Of a stretch of DNA of 64,000 nt, positions 60,815-64,000 are shown piece after piece (the stretch's first letter is position 1; every line of letters begins with the position of its first letter). A model generated the notes under the pieces. It was not told the origin of the DNA and searched no databases. It was given only the letters and a program-made list of their open reading frames with translations. This stretch comes from Mycolicibacter arupensis (lineage in GTDB: Bacteria; Actinomycetota; Actinomycetes; Mycobacteriales; Mycobacteriaceae), in NCBI RefSeq assembly GCF_002086515.1, contig NZ_MVHH01000002.1, positions 62,001 through 126,000 on the forward strand. The letters run 5' to 3'. A program made the position numbers and the translations under genes.

Positions 60815-61729
60815 GTGGCGTTCGCCGTGCCCGACGATACCGTGCTGGTCGCCGATGGGGGGCTGGCAACGGAGCTGGAAGCCCGTGGGGCCGATCTGTC
60901 CGACCCGCTGTGGTCGGCTCGGCTACTCATCGAGGCCCCCGAAGAGATCGAGGCTGTTCACCGCGCGTACTTCGCCGCGGGCGCGCAGATCGCCACCACC
61001 GCCAGCTATCAGGCCAGCTTCGAGGGTTTCGCGGCTCGCGGCGTCGACGCCGCCACCGCCGAGGGGCTGTTGGCCCGCAGTGTGCAGCTGGCCCGCGCCG
61101 CCACCGATGACCGCCCGCGGCGCTGGGTTGCGGCATCGATCGGACCGTACGGCGCGTCCCGCGCAGACGGCTCGGAATACCTTGGCCGATATGGGCTTTC
61201 GGTCGCGCAGTTGTCGGCGTGGCACCGGCCCAGACTGGAGGTGCTGGGCAGCGCCGGGGCCGATCTGCTCGCACTGGAGACGGTGCCCGACGTCGATGAG
61301 GCCGAAGCGCTGGTCGGTCTGGTGCGCGCCACGGGCCTACCGGCCTGGCTCAGCTACACGATCGCCGGCACCGCGACCCGCGCCGGCCAGTCACTCGATC
61401 AGGCCTTTGCGGTGGCCACCGGGGTTCCACAGATCGTCGCCGTCGGAGTGAACTGCTGCGACCCAGACGATGTCTTGCCGGCGATCGAGATCGCCCGCGC
61501 CGTCACGGGAAAGCCGGTGATCGTCTACCCCAACAGCGGTGAGCGCTGGACTTCTGGGGGTTGGAGCGGGCCCGCCCGGTTCTCCCCCGCACTGGTGCCG
61601 GCCTGGATCGCCGCCGGGGCACGCATCGTCGGTGGTTGCTGCCGGGTCGGCCCGGCCGATATCACCGCGGTGGCCGCATTACGCCGAACGTGCACTGAGC
61701 GCGAAAATCCTTGCGGAAATTCGCGCTGA
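60815..61729 (+). CDS. mmuM: Homocysteine S-methyltransferase (MmuM type)
   Basis: 304 aa. Uses S-methylmethionine or SAM to methylate homocysteine. VLVADGGLATELEARGADLSDPLWSARLL at the N-terminus; zinc ligands Cys in AVGVNCCDP and the Cys pair in IVGGCCRVGP. GTG 60815 was selected (AFAVPDDTVLVADGG); GTG 60806 is possible. The stop lies inside a long inverted repeat. Equivalent to Rv2458. Confidence 0.92.
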   Translation: MAFAVPDDTVLVADGGLATELEARGADLSDPLWSARLLIEAPEEIEAVHRAYFAAGAQIATTASYQASFEGFAARGVDAATAEGLLARSVQLARAATDDRPRRWVAASIGPYGASRADGSEYLGRYGLSVAQLSAWHRPRLEVLGSAGADLLALETVPDVDEAEALVGLVRATGLPAWLSYTIAGTATRAGQSLDQAFAVATGVPQIVAVGVNCCDPDDVLPAIEIARAVTGKPVIVYPNSGERWTSGGWSGPARFSPALVPAWIAAGARIVGGCCRVGPADITAVAALRRTCTERENPCGNSR

Positions 61730-61736
61730 GTGCACG
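61689..61736. terminator. 17-bp inverted repeat between mmuM and clpP2
   Basis: Arms 61689-61705 and 61720-61736 are complementary over 17 bases except one central G/G pair (CGTGCACT-G-AGCGCGAA / TTCGCGCT-G-AGTGCACG), with a 14-base loop. The right arm contains the mmuM stop codon. It separates convergent genes and can work as a bidirectional terminator, although no T run follows. Confidence 0.7.
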
Positions 61737-61755
61737 CTCGGTGTTGCAGAGAAAG

Positions 61756-62403
61756 CTACGCGGTCTGCGCAGACAGCTTCCGGTACTCCAGGACGGTGTC
61801 GATGATCCCGTACTCCTTGGCCTCGGCCGCGGTGAGGATCTTGTCCCGATCGGTGTCCCGGCGGACCACCTCGGCGTCCTTGCCGGTGTGGCGGGCCAGG
61901 GTGGACTCCATCAGGGTCCGCATCCGCTCGATCTCGGCCGCCTGGATCTCCAGGTCAGAGAACTGGCCCTGGATGACTCCCGACAACGACGGCTGGTGGA
62001 TCAGCACCCGGGCGTTGGGCAGCGCCATCCGCTTGCCCGGCGTTCCCGCCGCCAGCAGCACCGCCGCAGCCGACGCCGCCTGCCCCAGGCACACGGTCTG
62101 GATGTCGGCACGGACGTACTGCATGGTGTCGTAGATCGCCATCAACGAGGTGAACGAGCCACCCGGGGAGTTGATGTACATGGTGATGTCGCGGTCCGGG
62201 TCCAACGACTCCAGCACCAGCAACTGGGCCATGATGTCGTTGGCCGAAGCGTCGTCGACCTGGACACCCAGGAAGATGATCCGCTCTTCGAACAGCTTGT
62301 TGTACGGGTTGGACTCTTTGACACCCCAGCTGGAGTGCTCCACGAACGACGGCAGGATGTAACGGGCCTGCGGTGCGATGGCACGCAAGGTTTCGGGGTT
62401 CAT
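61756..62403 (-). CDS. clpP2: ATP-dependent Clp protease proteolytic subunit 2
   Basis: 215 aa. Catalytic S111 ([14 protein letters not shown]) and H136 (VLIHQPSL), Asp in the RRDTDRD segment; [18 protein letters not shown] shared with ClpP. N-terminus [29 protein letters not shown] is ClpP2-specific. Forms the mixed ClpP1P2 tetradecamer. ATG overlaps the clpP1 stop (ATGA), ensuring equal synthesis. Confidence 0.97.
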   Translation of the reverse strand: MNPETLRAIAPQARYILPSFVEHSSWGVKESNPYNKLFEERIIFLGVQVDDASANDIMAQLLVLESLDPDRDITMYINSPGGSFTSLMAIYDTMQYVRADIQTVCLGQAASAAAVLLAAGTPGKRMALPNARVLIHQPSLSGVIQGQFSDLEIQAAEIERMRTLMESTLARHTGKDAEVVRRDTDRDKILTAAEAKEYGIIDTVLEYRKLSAQTA

Positions 62404-62978
62404 GATGCATCTCCGTTGACGTGGGCGCGGGTGATGATGTGGTCGACGAAGCCGTACTCAAGCGCTTCGGCAGCGGTGAACCAGCGGTCGCGGTCGGAGT
62501 CGGCCTCGATCCGCTCGATGGTCTGACCGGTGAACTCGGCGTTGAGCCGGAACATCTCCTTCTTGATGACCGCGAACTGCTCGGCCTGGATGGCGATGTC
62601 GGCGGCGCTGCCGGTCACTCCGCCCAGCGGCTGGTGCATCAGGATCCGGGCGTGCGGCAGGGCGTAACGCTTGCCCTTGGTGCCCGCGGCGAGCAGGAAT
62701 TCGCCCATCGAGGCCGCCATCCCCATCGCGTAGGTGGCGACGTCGCACGGCGCCAGCACCATGGTGTCGTAAATCGCCATCCCGGCGCTGATCGAGCCAC
62801 CCGGAGAGTTGATGTACAGCGAGATGTCCTTGGTCGGGTCCTCGGCGGCCAAGAGCAGGATCTGAGCGCACAGCCGGTTGGCGATGTCGTCGTCCACCTG
62901 CGACCCCAGGAAGATGATGCGTTCTCGCAGTAGGCGCTCGTATACGGAGTCGACGAGATTCAGACCGGGCTGGCTCAC
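62400..62978 (-). CDS. clpP1: ATP-dependent Clp protease proteolytic subunit 1
   Basis: 192 aa. [20 protein letters not shown] start, S90 in [10 protein letters not shown]115 in ILMHQPLGG. Partner of ClpP2. GTG 62978 matches family length (about 200 aa); longer in-frame starts go to 63026. A ClgR-like site lies about 85 bases upstream of the start. Confidence 0.97.
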   Translation of the reverse strand: MSQPGLNLVDSVYERLLRERIIFLGSQVDDDIANRLCAQILLLAAEDPTKDISLYINSPGGSISAGMAIYDTMVLAPCDVATYAMGMAASMGEFLLAAGTKGKRYALPHARILMHQPLGGVTGSAADIAIQAEQFAVIKKEMFRLNAEFTGQTIERIEADSDRDRWFTAAEALEYGFVDHIITRAHVNGDAS

Positions 62979-63061
62979 AGTGGGGTACCTGCTTTCTCGA
63001 GATTCATATGCACCGACCCTAACCAACCGGTGCGGCTGAGGGCGGTCCGAACCGGCTTCGT

Positions 63062-63075
63062 TCGCTTACAGCGTC
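63062..63075 (+). promoter_or_regulatory. Candidate ClgR binding site upstream of clpP1P2
   Basis: TCGCTTACAGCGTC carries CGCT-TACA-GCG, fitting the core WCGCYNANRGCGW of the actinobacterial ClgR motif as I recall it. It lies ~85 bases upstream of the clpP1 start and overlaps the tig stop codon. ClgR is known to activate clpP1P2 in actinobacteria; the flanking positions of the longer consensus match only in part. Confidence 0.5.
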
Positions 63076-64000
63076 ACTCGTCAGAAGATGCCTCGGCCTC
63101 AGCGGCCTCAGCGGCCTCAGCGGCTTCTTCTGCGGCGGCCAGGGCCTCGGCGGCCTCGTCTGCCTCATCGGTGTCGTCGGAGTCGGCACCGAAGAACTCA
63201 GCGGTGTCGATCTCCTTGCCCGTGGTGTCGGTGACCTCGGCAGCGCGCACCGCCGCGGCCAGCGACATGCCGCGGCGCACGTCGGCGAGGACCGCGGGCA
63301 GCTGCTTGTTCTCCTGCAGGAACTGAATCAGCTGCTGCGGCGGGACGCCGTACTGACGCGCCATCAGCACCAGGTGCTGGGTGAGGTCGTTCTGCCCCAC
63401 CTTGATCTCCAGCTCGTCGGCGAGCGCGTCGAGCAGCAGCTGGGTCTTGACCGACTTCTCGGCCTCGCTGCGGGTTTCGGCGTCGAACTCGGCCCGCGAC
63501 GATCCCTTCTCGGCCAGCGACTCGGCGAACTTGTTCTCGTCGTGGTCCAGGCCGTGCAGCGCGTTGTGCAGAGCGTTGTCGATGTGGGCCTGCACCACAG
63601 CCTCGGGCAGCGGCATCTCGACCAGCTCGACGAGCGTTTCCAGGGTCACCTCGCGGACCTTCTCGGCCTGCTGAATGCGCTTGGTGCGGCTCACCTGCTC
63701 GACGAGGTTCTCACGCAGCTCACCGATGGTGTCGTACTCGCTGGCCAGCTGGGCGAATTCGTCATCGGCCTCGGGCAGTTCACGCTCCTTGACCGACTGC
63801 ACCACCACGGTGACCTCAGCGTCCTTGCCGGCCTGCGGGCCGGCCGCCAGCTTGGTGGTGAAGGTCTTGCTCTCGCCCGCCGACAGTCCGACGATCGCGT
63901 CATCCAGTCCTTCGATGAGCTGACCCGATCCGACCTCGTGCGAGAGGCCCTCGGTTGCCGCCCCCTCGACCGTCTCGCCGTCGATGGTGGCGTCCAGGTC
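63074..64000 (-). CDS. tig: Trigger factor, N-terminal part cut off by the window
   Basis: Ribosome-associated chaperone. The visible 308 residues start within the FKBP-like prolyl isomerase domain ([33 protein letters not shown]) and contain the C-terminal helical arms ([51 protein letters not shown]...). The ribosome-binding domain lies beyond position 64000. The C-terminus ends with an Ala/Glu-rich tail ([19 protein letters not shown], then ASSDE). tig-clpP1-clpP2 is a conserved order. Confidence 0.96.
   Translation of the reverse strand, partial: DLDATIDGETVEGAATEGLSHEVGSGQLIEGLDDAIVGLSAGESKTFTTKLAAGPQAGKDAEVTVVVQSVKERELPEADDEFAQLASEYDTIGELRENLVEQVSRTKRIQQAEKVREVTLETLVELVEMPLPEAVVQAHIDNALHNALHGLDHDENKFAESLAEKGSSRAEFDAETRSEAEKSVKTQLLLDALADELEIKVGQNDLTQHLVLMARQYGVPPQQLIQFLQENKQLPAVLADVRRGMSLAAAVRAAEVTDTTGKEIDTAEFFGADSDDTDEADEAAEALAAAEEAAEAAEAAEAEASSDE
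63095..63121. repeat. Three 9-bp tandem repeats in the end of tig
   Basis: GGCCTCAGC three times in a row (63095-63103, 63104-63112, 63113-63121), coding on the minus strand for the Ala-Glu-Ala repeats of the trigger factor tail. In-frame unit, so length changes would only lengthen or shorten the tail. Confidence 0.8.

Overview
The window is high-GC chromosomal DNA from a mycobacterium. The evidence is gene order: from left to right it follows the Mycobacterium tuberculosis Rv2399c-to-Rv2462c stretch (cysT, subI, GH15 trehalase, lppR, lepA, CBS protein, RNase Z, rpsT, holA, comEC, comEA, eis, degV, octT, gpgP, rsfS, nadD, VWA/MoxR pair, proA, MscS-type channel, cyclase, rbsK, nadE, proB, obg, rpmA, rplU, rne, ndk, folC, valS, rpfE, mobA, korB, korA, clpX, mmuM, clpP2, clpP1, tig). 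Several M. tuberculosis genes of this stretch (PE24, the ahpC/oxyR-side genes, dctA, the MFS gene between korA and clpX) are missing, and other genes are inserted, so this is a non-tuberculous species. I do not name it. Locus comparisons are from memory of the H37Rv map.

Layout. 1-2.1 kb: sulfate ABC transporter genes and two tiny membrane proteins, then a three-copy 55-bp tandem repeat. 2.3-7.05 kb: trehalase-family enzyme, lipoprotein LppR, and LepA with an apparently non-canonical start codon. 7.1-8.5 kb: two unrecognised secreted acidic proteins. 8.7-14.5 kb: PemK-like protein, CBS protein, RNase Z, S20, and a comEA-comEC-holA operon. 14.7-19.9 kb: an accessory acyl-CoA dehydrogenase pair, eis, and a divergent DapB-like oxidoreductase. 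20.0-23.3 kb: the nadD-rsfS-gpgP-octT-degV operon, joining NAD synthesis, ribosome silencing and methylglucose lipopolysaccharide precursors. 23.4-25.6 kb: a methyltransferase and an SDR reductase. 25.6-32.8 kb: a minus-strand run cyclase-like receptor, MscS/cyclic-nucleotide-binding channel, proA, MoxR ATPase, VWA protein. 32.9-37.6 kb: ribokinase-like enzyme, tautomerase, NAD synthetase, MFS transporter. 37.6-39.6 kb: a P450 divergent from a TetR regulator, with a perfect operator-like palindrome between them. 39.6-46.8 kb: rplU-rpmA-obg-proB with a stand-alone PE-PPE hydrolase at the end, then RNase E with a very long Asp run. 47.1-52.0 kb: valS-folC-DUF4233-ndk. 52.1-55.4 kb: DUF937 protein, enoyl-reductase-like protein, a short RpfE, and an 840-bp stretch without a convincing gene. 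55.4-64 kb: korA-korB-mobA, clpX, mmuM, and tig-clpP1-clpP2.

Most genes are housekeeping and tightly packed, with many 4-bp stop/start overlaps (ATGA, GTGA). The least conventional parts are the two secreted unknowns at 7.1-8.5 kb, the cyclase-like receptor with altered catalytic residues coupled to a channel with a cyclic-nucleotide-binding domain, the lepA start, and the unexplained stretch upstream of rpfE. No tRNA, rRNA, CRISPR array, insertion sequence or prophage was recognised.
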